Notes: a model not told the origin generated them from the sequence alone. Shown: positions 12,401 through 24,515, counted from the first letter of the stretch. The stretch is 64,000 nt of DNA from Ampelocalamus luodianensis (GCA_036346255.1 CM070620.1:28021609-28085608); one strand, 5' to 3'. A program made the numbers and translations.

Positions 12401-13932
12401 AGCAAAGCGAAAGAGGAGGTGCTTAAGCTCACCGGGGCCTCGGGAAGACGATGGCGGGTCGATGATGCGGCGGAGGCTCGAGATGACCGCGACAAAGATC
12501 GGGGCGGTGCATAAGGGTTTCACCGCGAGGGGACAACTGGGCCAAACCAAAGAAGACCGGATATCGGCATGGCACCGGTGAGGCCCAGAGGTGCTACCAG
12601 AGGAGGAATTGGGAAGGGTGAACTCACCGAGTGGAGACGAAGAGGCGGTTTCGGCCGAATTGGGGAAAACTTCACTCGCGGTTCCACTCGATGTGACCTG
12701 AAATCGGCGGGGTTAGCGACCACCGAGGGGAGGCGAAGGTGTGGGAGCAAGAGATTGGGAAGGGCCACTGGGTACCGCCTTCACCGAGGTCCCGAGCTCC
12801 AACAATGGCGGCGAAGGTGACGGAGGTGCTCGGGGTTCGCTCGAGCTCGAGAGAAGGTGAGGAGAAGGTGCGGGACGGTGAAAGGATGCTCGTGGAGGAA
12901 GTGGGGAGCTTAAGTAGGCCCGAGGAGCAAGAAGAGCACCGTTGGCGCCTCGGGCTCCTCGCCGCCACGCCGCCGTGAGCAACGGGAGCGGTAGAAGGTG
13001 GACTTTCGGGCGGTGGAGTGACGGGCATTTAATCGCGCGCCCGCTGGCGCCGGGTGAGTGGACGCGACGCTACGCCCACGAGCCTCTCGCCATGGCGCGA
13101 GCGAGCGCTTGGCCGGGCGAGCGAGCGAGCGGAGGACGGCGAGGTGGCCGCCGATCGTGATCCAACGGCGGACACGCGATCGCGTTGAAACGGCCGTGCA
13201 CAACGCCACCGTCCGATGGAAATCCAACGGCCGAGAAAGAGGCAACCGGAGTTGTCCGGATGCTTACGACGAACGACCGCTCGATGGAGATCCAACGGCC
13301 GACGATGCGCGCGCGCGCCGACCGCGCGCAGTGCAGTTAGTTGGCTCGGCCGAGTCAAGTCGGCCGAGTCGGACTCGGTCGGCTCGGTCGCATGAACGAT
13401 ACTAGGCCGCTTTTGATTTGAATTTAGGCTGAGATTTTGAAGATTTAATTGGAGTATCAAATCAACTCCAAATTGAATTAAATTTTTACTGAAGCTTATT
13501 GGCGATAAGATTGACCTTCCTAAAATTTTCAGAAGTTTTGGTGCATTAAATTTTATATTAAAAATTTCAGAAGTGATAAACGGGGTTTGACCAATTTAAA
13601 ATGGGTTTGACCGAGCCAAAGATGGCTCAAATAAATTCTAAAATCTGGGAAAAATTCAGGTGCACAATACCACCCCAAGAATTTATGATAAAAGTTTGAA
13701 AAGTTTTGGACTTGAGACAACACTCAAAAATGTTTTTGACTCGAGTTGAACTATGAATTTGAAGGTTCAATTTATGAATTTTCTTTACAAGAAATATAAC
13801 AATAATTCTAGGAGGTGAAGATGTGTGAAAAGTTTCAAAATGTACACATTTTGATACATTTGAAACATGAACCCAGTGTTAGGTTACAGTTTGACACACA
13901 CACCTTATTAGGGTCATTTTGGGGCTGTTACA
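9464..13932 (-). repeat. 5' LTR of the gypsy element (complete, 4469 bp)
   Basis: Full LTR with canonical ends on the minus strand: TGTAACAGCCCC at 13932 and GGGGTCCCCACA at 9464. It repeats 1-4367. The GC-rich block (about 11,950-13,400) contains many CCGG and CGCG runs. About 1 kb from the LTR start there is a degenerate TATA-like site (TACTTAAG near 12,910), at the same offset as the good TATA box of the related solo LTR at 19,573-24,515. Confidence 0.93.
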
Positions 13933-13937
13933 AGGTT

Positions 13938-14464
13938 GAGACTAGAGCCATTGTAGAAGGATTGAACACAAGGTTTGATGTCTTGGACTCGAGAGTCACA
14001 CATCTTGATGAGAGATTCACAGAGTATCAGCATCAGCAGACACCTTTGATCTATTAGAGATTTGGGCATTGTCGTTGCCCTCCCTCTGTCTTTCGGCGAG
14101 TTAATCATCCATCCTCGTCGGGCGCCTCTCCTCCTTCCTATAGTTTCTTGGAAAGTCCCTTTTGTTATTTGATGCCAAAGGGAGAGAATAATGGAAGTTT
14201 GGAGCTAGTGTTAGCTTGTGTTTTCTTATTTAGGTCACTAGACCTTGTCTTGTGAGGATAAGCTTAGTTTCATTATTGTAATATCTTGTGTAAATTATTG
14301 AACCTTAAATGCTTTTAGGCTTTTAGACATATTTTGGACACTTGAATGTTTTATGACTCTTGTTATGAATTGTGCTTTCTTTTATATCTATGTCCAAAGT
14401 ATATTTATGTTGGATCTTTATTGTTGTATGGATATTTAATTCTTGATTATAATTGTTGTGTCAT
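13938..14464 (+). mobile_element. Remnant of an LTR element's 3' internal region
   Basis: Plus-strand frame from 13933 to 14057 continues from beyond the gypsy insertion and encodes a heptad-rich segment (EGLNTRFDVLDSRVTHLDERF), likely a coiled coil. It then stops. The following sequence contains GATGCCAAAGGGAGAG, a motif common between pol and the 3' LTR in some grass copia elements. The gypsy element inserted into this older sequence, whose left half is outside the window. Confidence 0.45.
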
Positions 14465-14878
14465 GCTTTCATGGATCCAATATATAGAGTAAACTCCACC
14501 AAAAATTTTAAAATCCACATATGTGCATAAAATTCTTTCAAATATCATATGCACATGTTGAGGGGGAGTTTTACCTATACGTTGTGGTATTGCTAGCAAT
14601 TGATTCAAAATCTCTTTTGATTCCACTCAACTGAGTTAATTGCTATCAAAGCTATCCTAGAGTATACAATTTGTGTTGTACTCAACGTATACTCGAAAAA
14701 TCACTTTAAATTCCTTATCTTGTTTGTTGGTGCATTTAGTCAAGTCTAGTTTATTTAGGTTTTAATTAAGCAAAACTGAATTGATTTATAATTCCACATA
14801 AAAGTCGGTTTTAGCTAAAAGAATGTTTAAAATTGCCTATTTACCTCCTCTAGTTGGCCTCCTCGATCTTACAAAGAG
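14465..14878 (+). repeat. Internally deleted LTR remnant related to the solo LTR at 25,006-28,181
   Basis: The block GGATCCAATATATAGAGTAA followed by CTCCACCAAAAA matches the block at about 25,386-25,420. The end, CCTCTAGTTGGCCTCCTCGA then TCTTACA, matches the end of the solo LTR at 28,181. The roughly 2.4 kb between those points in the solo LTR is absent here. No tRNA primer site follows at 14,879, so this is a relic rather than a functional LTR. Confidence 0.6.
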
Positions 14879-15003
14879 GGAGACCTTCGGGTGCATAGGA
14901 CTTAATTCCGCGGAGACGTCTGCGGAAACAAATAACCAAACAAAACAATTCACTCCATAAGACAGTTGAATGACCTCAACCTGATATTAAGAAAATTCCT
15001 GAA

Positions 15004-16837
15004 GTGATCCATCCTGAGAATGGTAACCCCAGAGAAAATTTGCACGCACAATCTGACGCTGGGAAATCGAAACACCTAGACTCCATCAGTGTGGGAAATC
15101 ACAAGGAATTGGAAGAAATAAATGAAAAAATTTCACAAATTATGTGGACTCAGGAGAGTCATATAAAAGAAAGACTACAGTTGCCGACATATACTTTGCC
15201 TCTAAAATTGCTAAAACTCTTGAACTAGATTCAGAACCCAAGTCCATGGCAGTGTGCGAGAAGCACTCAGATTGGGTCAAATGGAAAGAAGCAATGGAGG
15301 TAGAATTGCACTCACTAAATAAAAGGAAAGTATTCGATCATGTTGCCCGGACACCTCCTAAAGTGTTCCCTGTAGGATTCATATGGGTTTTCATCCGGAA
15401 GATAAATGAAAACAATCAGGTGGTAAGATATAAAGTGAGGCTTATAGCACAAGGGTTCACGCAGAGACCCAGCATCGATTACGATGAAACCTACTCACCT
15501 GTGATGAGTGGAACCACATTTTGATACTTAATATCAATGGTAGCTTGCATGAATTTAACAATACAGTTGATGGATGTAGTGACCGTATATTTATATAGGT
15601 CATTAGATACAAATATCTATATGAGAGTCCCCGAAGGAGTCAAAATTCTAGATCCTAATAAAATTAATCGCAACATGTATAGAGTCAAACTACAGAGGTC
15701 AATGTACGGATTGAAACAGTCGGGAAGAATGTGGTACAACTGACTAAGTGACTTTCTCCTGAAGAAAGGTTACTCAGATAATGATGATTGTCCCTACGTG
15801 TTTATAAAGAAGTCTCAGAATGGATTTTGTATCATCTCAGTTTATGTCGGTGATCTGAATATCATCGGAACCGCAGAGGACATCAAGGAAGCAAGTTCTT
15901 ACCTTGTGACGAAGTTTGGGATGAAAGACTTGGGTAAAACCAAGTGTTGCTTAGGCTTACAGTTAGAGCACTTTCTTGAAGGAATCTTAGTAGACCAATC
16001 TACCTATACCAAGAAGGTATTGGAGAAATTCAACATGGGTAAATCTCATCCTTTAAGGACCCCTATGGTAGTAAGATCCTTAGATATGGATACAGACCCA
16101 TTCAAACCGAGGATGGAAAACGAAGAAGTTTTAGGACCAGAAGTTCCATACTTAAGCACCATAGGAGCATTGATGTACCTTACAAATTGATCAGGCCATA
16201 TATTGCATTCGCAGTCAGCTTATTGGGTAGACACAGTGCAACTCCAACCAGAAGACATTGGGCTAGTGTTAAGACTCTTCTCATATACCTCCAAGGTATA
16301 CAAGATCTTGGCTTATTTTCTCAGAAGAACCAAGACTTGCCCATGGTGCGATATATGGATGCTGGCTATCTGTATGGTCCCTACAGTGCTAAATCTTAGA
16401 CTAGGTTTGTATTTCTATGTGGTGGTACAACCATCTCTTGGAGGTTATTTAAGCAAACCTTGGTAGCTACTTCTACCAATCACTTTGAAATTATTGTACT
16501 ATATAAAGCCTCATGTGAATGTGTTTGGCTCAGACGTGTGATTAGCCATATCTAGAAGTTATGTAGTATTAACACCGTCAATACCCCTACAATTATCTAC
16601 GAAGATAATGCTACTTGTGTTGTACAAATACAAATAGGTTATGTTAAAAGTTATATCACGAAGCATATTGCTCTCAAATTCTTCTATCATCATGAACTCC
16701 AGAAGAACGATGAGGTGAAGATCCTACAAATTAGATATTGTGAAAATCTGGCTAATTTATTCACTAACTCTCTGCCTACGTCCAGTTTTCAACGATGCGC
16801 TCGTGGTATTGGGATAAAGCGGCTTGGAGAGTTGTAG
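15004..16837 (+). pseudogene. Copia reverse transcriptase and RNase H, with in-frame stops
   Basis: RT begins with the conserved WVKWKEAMEVELHSLNKRKV segment (about 15,270), followed by YKVRLIAQGFTQRPSIDYDE and MRVPEGVKILDPN. A stop interrupts after SPVMSGTTF (about 15,522) and another after GRMWYN (about 15,741). The active-site motif reads YVGD instead of YVDD (about 15,843), a loss of one catalytic aspartate. RNase H follows, with the frame shifting near 16,190-16,400 and further stops. The conserved C-terminus (NLANLFTNSLPTSSFQRC-like) is visible to about 16,837. Clearly inactive. Confidence 0.88.
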
Positions 16838-17111
16838 GGATCAGGGGGAGAATCCCCTGAATCATAATCCACTTAAGATTCTAAAGTTTTACCTTAATCC
16901 TAAAGATTAACCCAGAAGGTAGAGAGGTTGCACTTTTTTCCCTTAGTGAGTTTTTCCTGAAGATTTCTCACATAAATGTTTTTAACAAGGTAACGATGCA
17001 ATACAACTTGTGGATGCAATGTACTCTTTTCTTCAATCCCTTTTTTTCACTGGGTTTTTGGGAGAAGTTTTTAATGAGACATGTGCATGATGCGGTATTC
17101 GTCCAAGGGGG

Positions 17112-17331
17112 TGTTGATCAGAAACCCTGGATTAGGGGTTGATGGGCATAATACCGAAACTACCCCCGGTAGGTTTAGTCTTTAAATAGGACCTCCCTGT
17201 ACTCAGAAAGAAATCGATCAATTAATAAAGAGGTTCTTCATATTGTGTCTCCATGTATTATCTCTTTGTTGATTGTTTATTGTTTGGTAAATGGTTTATT
17301 TCATTCCTACGACGACTTTGTTCTTCAACAC
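17112..17331 (+). repeat. Putative 3' LTR of the copia relic
   Basis: A purine run (CCAAGGGGGTG, 17,103-17,113) precedes TGTTGATCAGAAACCC, a usual copia polypurine-tract and LTR start. Inside are a TATA-like TTTAAATAGG (about 17,181) and AATAAAG (about 17,224), followed by a plausible CA end at about 17,331. No second copy exists in the window, so the right end is inferred. Confidence 0.55.
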
Positions 17332-18439
17332 TCGCAAAGCACTACATATTGATATTGCCAGTTGAGTTCCTGACAAAATCAAGGGACCTACTGATGTGGA
17401 CCTATGGGTACTCCCTGTCTCCCTCATTGGCCCAGCACAAAGCATGATCTACGTGGCGAGCATGGCCCAACTACCACCCTGGCATACTTCACTGACAGAC
17501 TGGCATACCTACGTCTGGCAATGGGCTAGGGCTGACCCTAACCCTACCTTAACCCAAATATTCAAGCACACGGCCCAACACAATCCAACCCACGGGATTG
17601 CTTTAAAAGTCGCCCCAACCTAGCCTAGAAAGTAAAAAAAAAAAAAATCCTGTCCTAGCTCGTTTCACTCATACGGGTCGGGCCAAATCATGCAAAGTGC
17701 TTAGATCGTTTGGGAAATTGCCACGATGTGGCCCATTTCACTGATTCGGTTTGCTTTTTCTGTTTGCTTTTTCCTTTTTGTTCTGAAACCATCTTGCCTT
17801 TTAGACTTTTACCCATACGAGAGACGAGTGCCCGTATCGTACAAGTCAGAGAAGGCTTCGATTCAGAAGTAACTCGACCGTCGTCGTCGCCTGCGCTTTG
17901 TCACGTCACCTCCGAGAATGAAGAGACACCATCTTAGAAGGTGACTCTGCCGCCACCGTCCCCTGGTGACCGAATCCCGTTATCATTGCCTCGCCAGATG
18001 CCGCTTAGTGCCACCCCATCGCTGCACGTCCACTTGGCTGATAGAGTTCAAGTCGCCTCTGATTTTGCCTCATCGGTTCGACGGGGCACCCTCGTCATTG
18101 CCTGGAGCTGACGTCATCTGGTGAGATCCTCCATGCTCTCATGGCCTCACCTCTCCCATCTCCACTCTGTTTTTTTGGTGGACCTTTTCCAATCTATTGT
18201 GCAACGATGCTTGCGACACATTAGGCAGAGCCCTTGTTTTGTTGGGTGGGCTGGCCCACGGACCAAACCCATTTTCAAGCCTTTTATCAACCTTAGCTCG
18301 ATCCGATCCAGCCAATATCTTTGCAAACCCAACCCAGCCCTACCCTACCCTTTTGAAGCACAACCCTTTTCAAAGCGGCCCGATTTTAGCCCAGCCCTTT
18401 TGAGCCCTGACCAGCTCGGCCCATTACTAGGCCTAGGCA
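17332..18439. other. Stretch without a recognised gene
   Basis: Contains a 15-bp A run (about 17,633), GC-rich patches near 17,870-18,120 and CCCAACCC/GCCCAGCCC-type runs near 18,240-18,430. Such runs occur in subterminal parts of hAT elements, but no ends or target duplications were found. Short open frames lack recognisable domains. Confidence 0.5.
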
Positions 18440-18660
18440 GATTTTTTAAAAATAATATTATTTATTTATTTTTTACAAAAATAAATAGTCAATTTTTTTT
18501 TACAAAATTAGGCTACTATCACCATTTGAAATGGCAAAAGGCCCCTATCACCATTATAAATGGCGCCAACAGCTTAGAGAATGGCGACAAGGGCCTGAAC
18601 AGTGCTGAGAGGTCCCTGTCACCACTCCAAATGGCAAGAGGGACCTCTTTCAGTTTTTTA
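18440..18660. repeat. Left terminal inverted repeat of the MULE
   Basis: Pairs with about 30,290-30,519 on the opposite strand. It includes three imperfect CCATTTGAAATGGC-type palindromes separated by AGGGCCT/AGGTCCC words. Confidence 0.75.
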
Positions 18661-18862
18661 ATGTCTATTTTTGACCACATATTTTGTGGGCAAATCATAA
18701 TGATATTACAAAACATTCAGCACATTGTCATCACATTTTTTGTCGACAAATCACAATGATATTACAGAACATTTAGTGCAACATCCTCACATATGTTGTC
18801 AACAAATCACACTGATATTACAAACCATTCAGCACAACATCATCACCTAGTTTTTTAACAAA

Positions 18863-19567
18863 TCAAAGTGATATTACAAAGCATTGGACAAATAAAATAG
18901 TAGGGCGATCGTATGAGGTCCCTGTGATGACGTTCGGATTGCCGATGGCTCCTTCGCCATGTGGATTTCTCGTTTGGCATTTCTTGAAGGTGTGCCTAGA
19001 CTCCCTGCAAATAGAGCACTTCTTCGTACAATGCCCGGCTTCTGCTTTGTCCATGTCGTTTCTGATACACTGTATCTGTCATCAACAAACCTTTTCCTTC
19101 AGCCTATCAATGTCTGCGACCCAGATAAGTTGCTCCCAGGTTGGATGGCTAGTGAAATAGCCAACCACGCCGTAATCATAGAGCTATGCACTCCAGGTTT
19201 GCAACACCTCCTCCTTGTTAAAGTAATCAAAGAGGTACTGACCGGGATGTTGTACCACCATCGAACATGCGGCCATAACATGTGAGCAGAGCCTATACAG
19301 AAGGAGAGGCTTGTTGCAAGTGCATATGCAACTAGCACGATGTAGCATGCATTCATGGGTGATCCTCTCGCAGTTCATCCTGTGGCATTCTTTATCCCTG
19401 CACAGTATCTCGAAGCGTAGCTCTCTCGTGCTTATCTTGAATGCCCGGTGCATCTCACCCTTATTGCTCTTCTCCTCCATGTACTTGGTGATCATGGTAG
19501 AGTAAAACACTTTGTCATTTGCCATGGCGAGTGATCCTTTATTGCTTCTATCAACAAAGTAATTTGT
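18863..19567 (-). pseudogene. MULE transposase, C-terminal part (SWIM finger and zinc knuckle)
   Basis: The frame from 19,567 down has CICTCNKPLLLYRLCSHVMA, a CxCx(n)CxH SWIM zinc finger at the position usual for MULE transposases. Further on, a second frame (19,054-18,863) has CSICRESRHTFKKC, a C-terminal CCHC-like knuckle, after HCTKKC. The SWIM frame opens directly at the target duplication GGCAC (19,568-19,572) of the inserted solo LTR; the same duplicated bases at 24,516-24,520 are read in the same codon phase by the upstream part. A frame break lies between the two zinc motifs. Confidence 0.88.
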
Positions 19568-20587
19568 GGCACTGTAACATCCCAAGTCTTGTCTTATGTT
19601 TCAAATGTAAGAAAATGTGTAGAAATTAAAACTTTTCTTGCATCTTGTGTCTCATGTATGTTCTGAAAATTCTTGTAAAGGAATTATGGAAATACAAAAC
19701 CACAAGCCCCTTTTTACCTAAATCTTGACCCTTTAAAAACTTTTCTTGATCATCTTGTGATCATTCTTTGGGAATATTTTTCCTAAATTCTAGGGATGTT
19801 GTGTGACCCTTCTGAAAAATTTCATAATTTTTAGAAATTATTTGAATATTTTAAGAGGACAGTCAAACCAATTTGACCTTGAGTCAAACCCTAGCTCAGA
19901 ACCTTGCAAAATTTCTGGAGGAAAATGCACTGCATAAAAACCTCTGAAAATTTTATACAAGGTCAACCCTAAAGTTAGCAATCTCCTGTAAAAATTTTAG
20001 AATTTTTGGAGTTAGTTTGCTACCTCTAAAAATTCCTCAAAGTCTCAGCTTTAAATTCAAACCCTAGGTCTGAGTCAGACTCGGGCTCAGCGATCGAGCC
20101 AGACCACCTTTAACTGCGCTCGGACGCGGTCGTTTGGGCGTGTGTGTTGAGCCGTTGGATCTCGATCCAACGCTCCGGACATCTGGTGCCGTTTGGACCT
20201 CCGGAGGTCTCGTTCAATCTCAGCCATCTGTTTCCAATCTAAGGGCTGAGATGTTGGGCGTGGCCGTCGTGACTTAGCCCAACCCTGTTGTACCTTTTAG
20301 ACCCGAGCCCTTTATGGTTGTGTCTCTGTCTGGTGGGCCCTCTGCGCGTTGGTCATCGTCTTCCCCCACGCGCGTGCGAGAGCCGGCCATGGCAGAGAGC
20401 TGTTGTGCTCTGTCATGTCCTGTGCGTCACTCTCAACCACTCTTTGACCTGGCATTAATTGCGGTCGACCTTTTTGCACTCATAGTCTCCTCTCAGCTGC
20501 TCCCATCGCTTCAAGTCCTTGCGCGGTCGAGCTCAACCCTAGCTCACCGTGGAGCTCCTCCCCTGGTTGTGATCGCTGCTCACCGGC

Positions 20588-20595
20588 TATAAATA
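20588..20595 (+). promoter_or_regulatory. TATA box of solo LTR A
   Basis: TATAAATA inside CCGGCTATAAATAGCCC, about 1 kb from the LTR start. Expected transcription start of the original element is about 25-35 bp downstream. Confidence 0.6.
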
Positions 20596-21329
20596 GCCCT
20601 GAGATCCTCTTTGTCCGTTTTCTAGCACCATCTTAGCTTCCAGGCCACTCACTTGAGCTCCAAAACCCTAGAATCCCCAAATCACCATTGGAGGTCGTGA
20701 AGCTCCGTTGTGGACCTTGGTGCTCCAGTGGTTCATCTTCAACTCTTTTCGCACCCTTTCTCTCCTCTTAGCACCTTGGGTGTTTCCCCTCACTCGATTT
20801 TGGATTTCATTCGTAGGGATCGTCCAATTTTGGAGTTTGGATCCTTGCGGCCGAAATCATTCCCTTCTTCCCCAACTCTGGTAAGTGCTTCTGTTGACAG
20901 TTGCGTGCTTTTGGGACCTCCTGTGGGCCTAGTTGAAGCTATTTTGACCACCCAGTGGTATTCATGTTGCTCAGGCCGTGTCTTCGTCATCTTCTTCCTC
21001 AACTCCAGCGCAGGTCTCCGCCGCCAGAACTCCTCTGACCTCCTCTGTGCTCAGGTACCTTCGCGATAGTCCTTTAGTGCTTGGGCACCCGCTACTTTGA
21101 GCTGCGGCAGAGCTTTTCGTTGTTTTCATTTTTAGTCGTGCATGCACCTCCGACCCTTTTCGGCTCGTCGGCGTTTTAGGCCAGCTCCACCGTTGAAAGT
21201 GCTCCCATTGTGTGTGCAATTGTATTGTGAACATTTTGCCGCTGTTGGTTTGCGCCGTCGTGACTGGAGTTGCCGATGGCAAACCGGCGGGCAAAGCGCA
21301 CGATACTTTTTTCGTTGTCGTAAGTTTGA

Positions 21330-22050
21330 CAACCTTCAGGACCTCTTAGGTTTAGATTATAGCCGTACAGGACCTCTTTGGGTTAGATTTTAACCGTAGG
21401 ATCTCTCTCTGTAAAAACCTTAGTTGTGAGGACCTCCCCTAGCATAGATCTTGGCCGTTAAAGACCTCATTGGTTTTAATCTTGACCGTTAGAATCACCC
21501 CCTGTGCAAAAGACCACCCCGTGATCATTTGTGTAAGAACCACCCTCGGGACCACCCTCGGGGTCCTCTTTGCAAAAGACTACCTTTGGTCTTTTGTAAA
21601 TAAAACCTCAGGACCTCCCTACCCGCAGATCTGAACCTCTAGGACCACCCCCCTGGGTAGATCTTGACCGTTCAGGACCTCCCCATGGAGATCTGAGCCG
21701 TTCAAGACCTCCTCTCTCTTTTAGACCTTATCGTTAAGGACCTCCCCGTAGAGATCTCGACTGTTAAGACCTCCCCCTGTGAGATCTTAGACGTTAGGAC
21801 ATCCCTCCGTTTAGATCTCGACCATTAGGACCTCCCTCAGTTAGATCTTAACCGTTAAGATCTCCCCTGTGAGATCTTAACCGTCAGGACCTCATTCAGT
21901 TTTGACCTTGACCGTTAAGACCTCCTGCCGTGAAGGTCTTAGCTGTTAGGACCTCCCTCGTGTTGATCTTGGCCGTCCAGGACCTCTTCTAGTAGATCTT
22001 GGTCGTCCCAGACCTCCTCTCTTAGACCTACCCCTTAGGACCTCCTCAGT
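21330..22050 (+). repeat. Degenerate minisatellite in solo LTR A
   Basis: About 700 bp of imperfect tandem units of roughly 28-35 bp. The recurring core is GATCTTGACCGTTAGGACCT followed by a C-rich spacer (CCCCTGTG, CCCTCAGTT and similar). Units are clearest from 21,640 to 22,040. It lies downstream of the TATA box, so it would be in the transcribed leader of the original element. Confidence 0.85.
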
Positions 22051-24515
22051 GCGCGCGTGCGCGCGTGCTGTGCTCTCGTGCGCTGGAGCCGTGCGATTTC
22101 AGATCTACGGCCCCGACCTCTCCGATTGAGTTGGTTTTCAAGAAAAGCCCGAAAGTTTTTATTTGCAAACGGTTAAGTGTTCTAAATTTCAAAAGTGTAT
22201 AACTAATTCAATTTAACTCCTTTTAGAGTGATTCAAATTCGGTTATTGTCCTGTTGAACTGAACTATAATCTAAAAATGTGTGTAGATACTGTTCTGTAC
22301 CAGAAAATTGTGTAGATTTTATTAACTTGCTCTAGCATTGATTATTGTTCTAGAAATTCACTAAAACTTGAAAAATGCTTGAGTAATTCTCTGTAACTCC
22401 AAATTTAGTAAACTAAAATATGTTAGATCCCCCTGTTAGTGTGCTTTAATATAGAATGTGTTTTATTCATGTCTTTGCCCCTGAAAAATGCTATACCCTA
22501 GTTTCATAACTTAGAAAAATCATAAGTAATTCAATTTAACTCCAAATGAAGTGAATCCAATTTTGTTGTTCTTAGGATGCCATGTTCTGCCTACCATAAA
22601 ATTTTCATGTTCAAAAACTTTCTGGAAATTTGTGTGATAAACAGTAACATAAAGCAATTAAATTTGAATTTCCACCAGACTGAAAATGTTTAGGCTATAA
22701 CTTTTGCATGTTTATTCCAAATTGATTGATTCTTGTTGTTAAATTCATTTAAAATCATGATCTTCCTGCTGTGTAAATTTCAGGGATTTTGGATGACTTT
22801 GGATTTTAAGCCTCTTTCAGTGTTCTTCGTTCTTATTGGATTTTCGCGTTCTTGCGTTAGGTTTCGATGAATTTGTTGAGCCCGAGAGTGATCCTCTGCA
22901 GCAAGAGAACTACCAGCAAGGCAAGCAGATGTAGCATCATTTGATCATATTGCTTCTATTATTTTCAAAGTATAATATGTTGTTTGCAAATTCTACGTAT
23001 ACATTGCTATCTTGTTGTTAAACTATTATCAATTAGTTGACCCATTAGATGCATAATCTGTAGGCAAATATTTATCCTATACTACTGAGCCTAGGATTAT
23101 CTTGCTGTGATTTAGGGTTCGTTGGATGACCCTTGTCACTTAGTAGTTTACGAGTTAATGTTGCTTAGTCATGCTTAGCTACCGGTAGAATTGAGTGGTT
23201 GTCGACTTAGTCGATAACCTTGATCACACAAAAACTTATTATGGTTTTATGTTCAGCACTTTGTGCTATGTTTAATTGAGAAAACTAAAACTGAAAATAA
23301 AATATTTTAGACTTGGGCATAATGGTATGATGGTGTGCTTTTGGGTGTGACTGGAATGGTGCCCAAGTTAACAAGGACCGAATTACTTGTGCCACCGTAC
23401 TGAGCATTTTGCGTGCTAACCACACTAGAGGGAAATGAGACCTCTCTTGACTTAGTACTTTGGCGTGTGTTAGCTCCGAGTCGCAGGAGATTGTAGGAGG
23501 CAGATGTTGGGAGCATTGCAGTTGTCCGAAGCCTTCACCCTGATGGGATTGTTGACTTTCGGCTTTGCAATGTAGCATATGGGTGTCTATCCATACGAGT
23601 GGCTTGTAGTTAATGCACAATATTGTAAATGTCTCGTAGGACTTAGCCATGTCGGCATACCTTTGGAAGTGTGCTTAATCATGTGGCGAAAAGGCGGTTT
23701 GAAGTGTGGGTATATTGGTACACCCCTACAGGGTTAAATCTATTCGAATAGCCTCGTCCTAGGTTATGGACACGCTCGGATACGCCCCGTGAGAATTAGA
23801 CTGCAACCTTTTCACTAAAACTTGAACTTGGGTGGTACGAATCGGGGATTCGTGCTATGATGTGGTGGCTATTGGGTTAGTCACCTCTAGGTTGTTACTT
23901 ATGTAATTTTTTTGTTACCTCACTGCTATTTCAACATTAAAAATAGATTTGACAATTTGCCTTCAATCTATTACATTATTGCAAATGAAAATTGCTTTAT
24001 GCGTCCAATTAACCATATAATCATCTCCTTTGTTTCAGCTTCCATGTAGTTATGTATAGGCTTGTTACTCGTAAGTCTTGCGAGTACATTTTTTGTACTC
24101 AATTGCATTGCTTTGTTGTTGCAGAGAAGGAAGTGAATCCCCAAGGGATTGACTTTTGTGAGTTTTGTTGCGGTGGGTGCGACTAGTTTGGCGGCCCGGC
24201 CGGTTGCCTTGTGGGTTATGTGGCTAGCCGGTTGGTTTTTGTTATTGTCATCTTATAGTGCCTTTGCTTCCGCTGTTATATGTTACTTTGATGTCATTTG
24301 GCCGGTCGGCTCTTTTGTAATAACTCTATCTTATGTATGTCTTTTGCTAGACTTGGTATTGTAAGTTGTATGGAAATGATGCATGATTTTGTAAAGATGT
24401 ATGTGTGCTGCAATTCTGGGAAGCACATGTCCATCGAGGCTTAAGATATTTAATTGGTAATACTAGAACCATTTGGAGGTTAAGTATTACGAGTTAAATA
24501 CCCTGGGTCCTCACA

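Larger units (their letters stand above)
1..13932 (-). mobile_element. Ty3/gypsy LTR retrotransposon with ~4.5 kb LTRs, left end outside window
   Basis: A complete minus-strand LTR element except for about 140 bp missing at the window's left edge. Two direct copies of one long sequence (1-4367 and 9464-13932) flank a 5.1 kb internal region. That region holds, in minus-strand order, a tRNA-Met primer site, gag with a zinc-knuckle remnant, protease, reverse transcriptase, RNase H, integrase with a chromodomain-like tail, and a polypurine tract. The order PR-RT-RH-IN is that of Ty3/gypsy. The C-terminal chromodomain-like segment and long LTRs suggest a chromovirus of the Del/Tekay type; that clade is an inference. 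The base after the right LTR starts AGGTT (13933-13937), the expected target duplication, but its partner lies off-window. Reading frames are broken by many small indels, so it is non-autonomous as read. Confidence 0.93.
14890..17331 (+). mobile_element. 5'-truncated Ty1/copia retrotransposon
   Basis: Plus-strand copia relic with the C-terminal half of pol (RT and RNase H) and a putative short 3' LTR. There is no gag, protease, integrase core or 5' LTR. The left boundary is set by the preceding LTR remnant and is approximate. Confidence 0.8.
19573..24515 (+). mobile_element. Solo LTR A (4943 bp), gypsy type, TSD GGCAC
   Basis: Starts TGTAACATCCC and ends GGGTCCTCACA, with identical GGCAC at 19,568-19,572 and 24,516-24,520. 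There is no internal coding region and no second LTR, so it is a product of LTR-LTR recombination. It shares words with the gypsy LTR at 9464-13932: TATTCGAATAG next to CCTCGTCCTAGGTTATGG, and the end TATTTAATTGGTAAT...GTATTACGAGTTAAATA. The two are related families in opposite orientation. It interrupts the MULE transposase. Confidence 0.93.

Noticed and set aside
17530..17560. Telomere-like ACCCTAACCCTACC
   Set aside because: Only about two units and not in an array; chance or C-rich local sequence.
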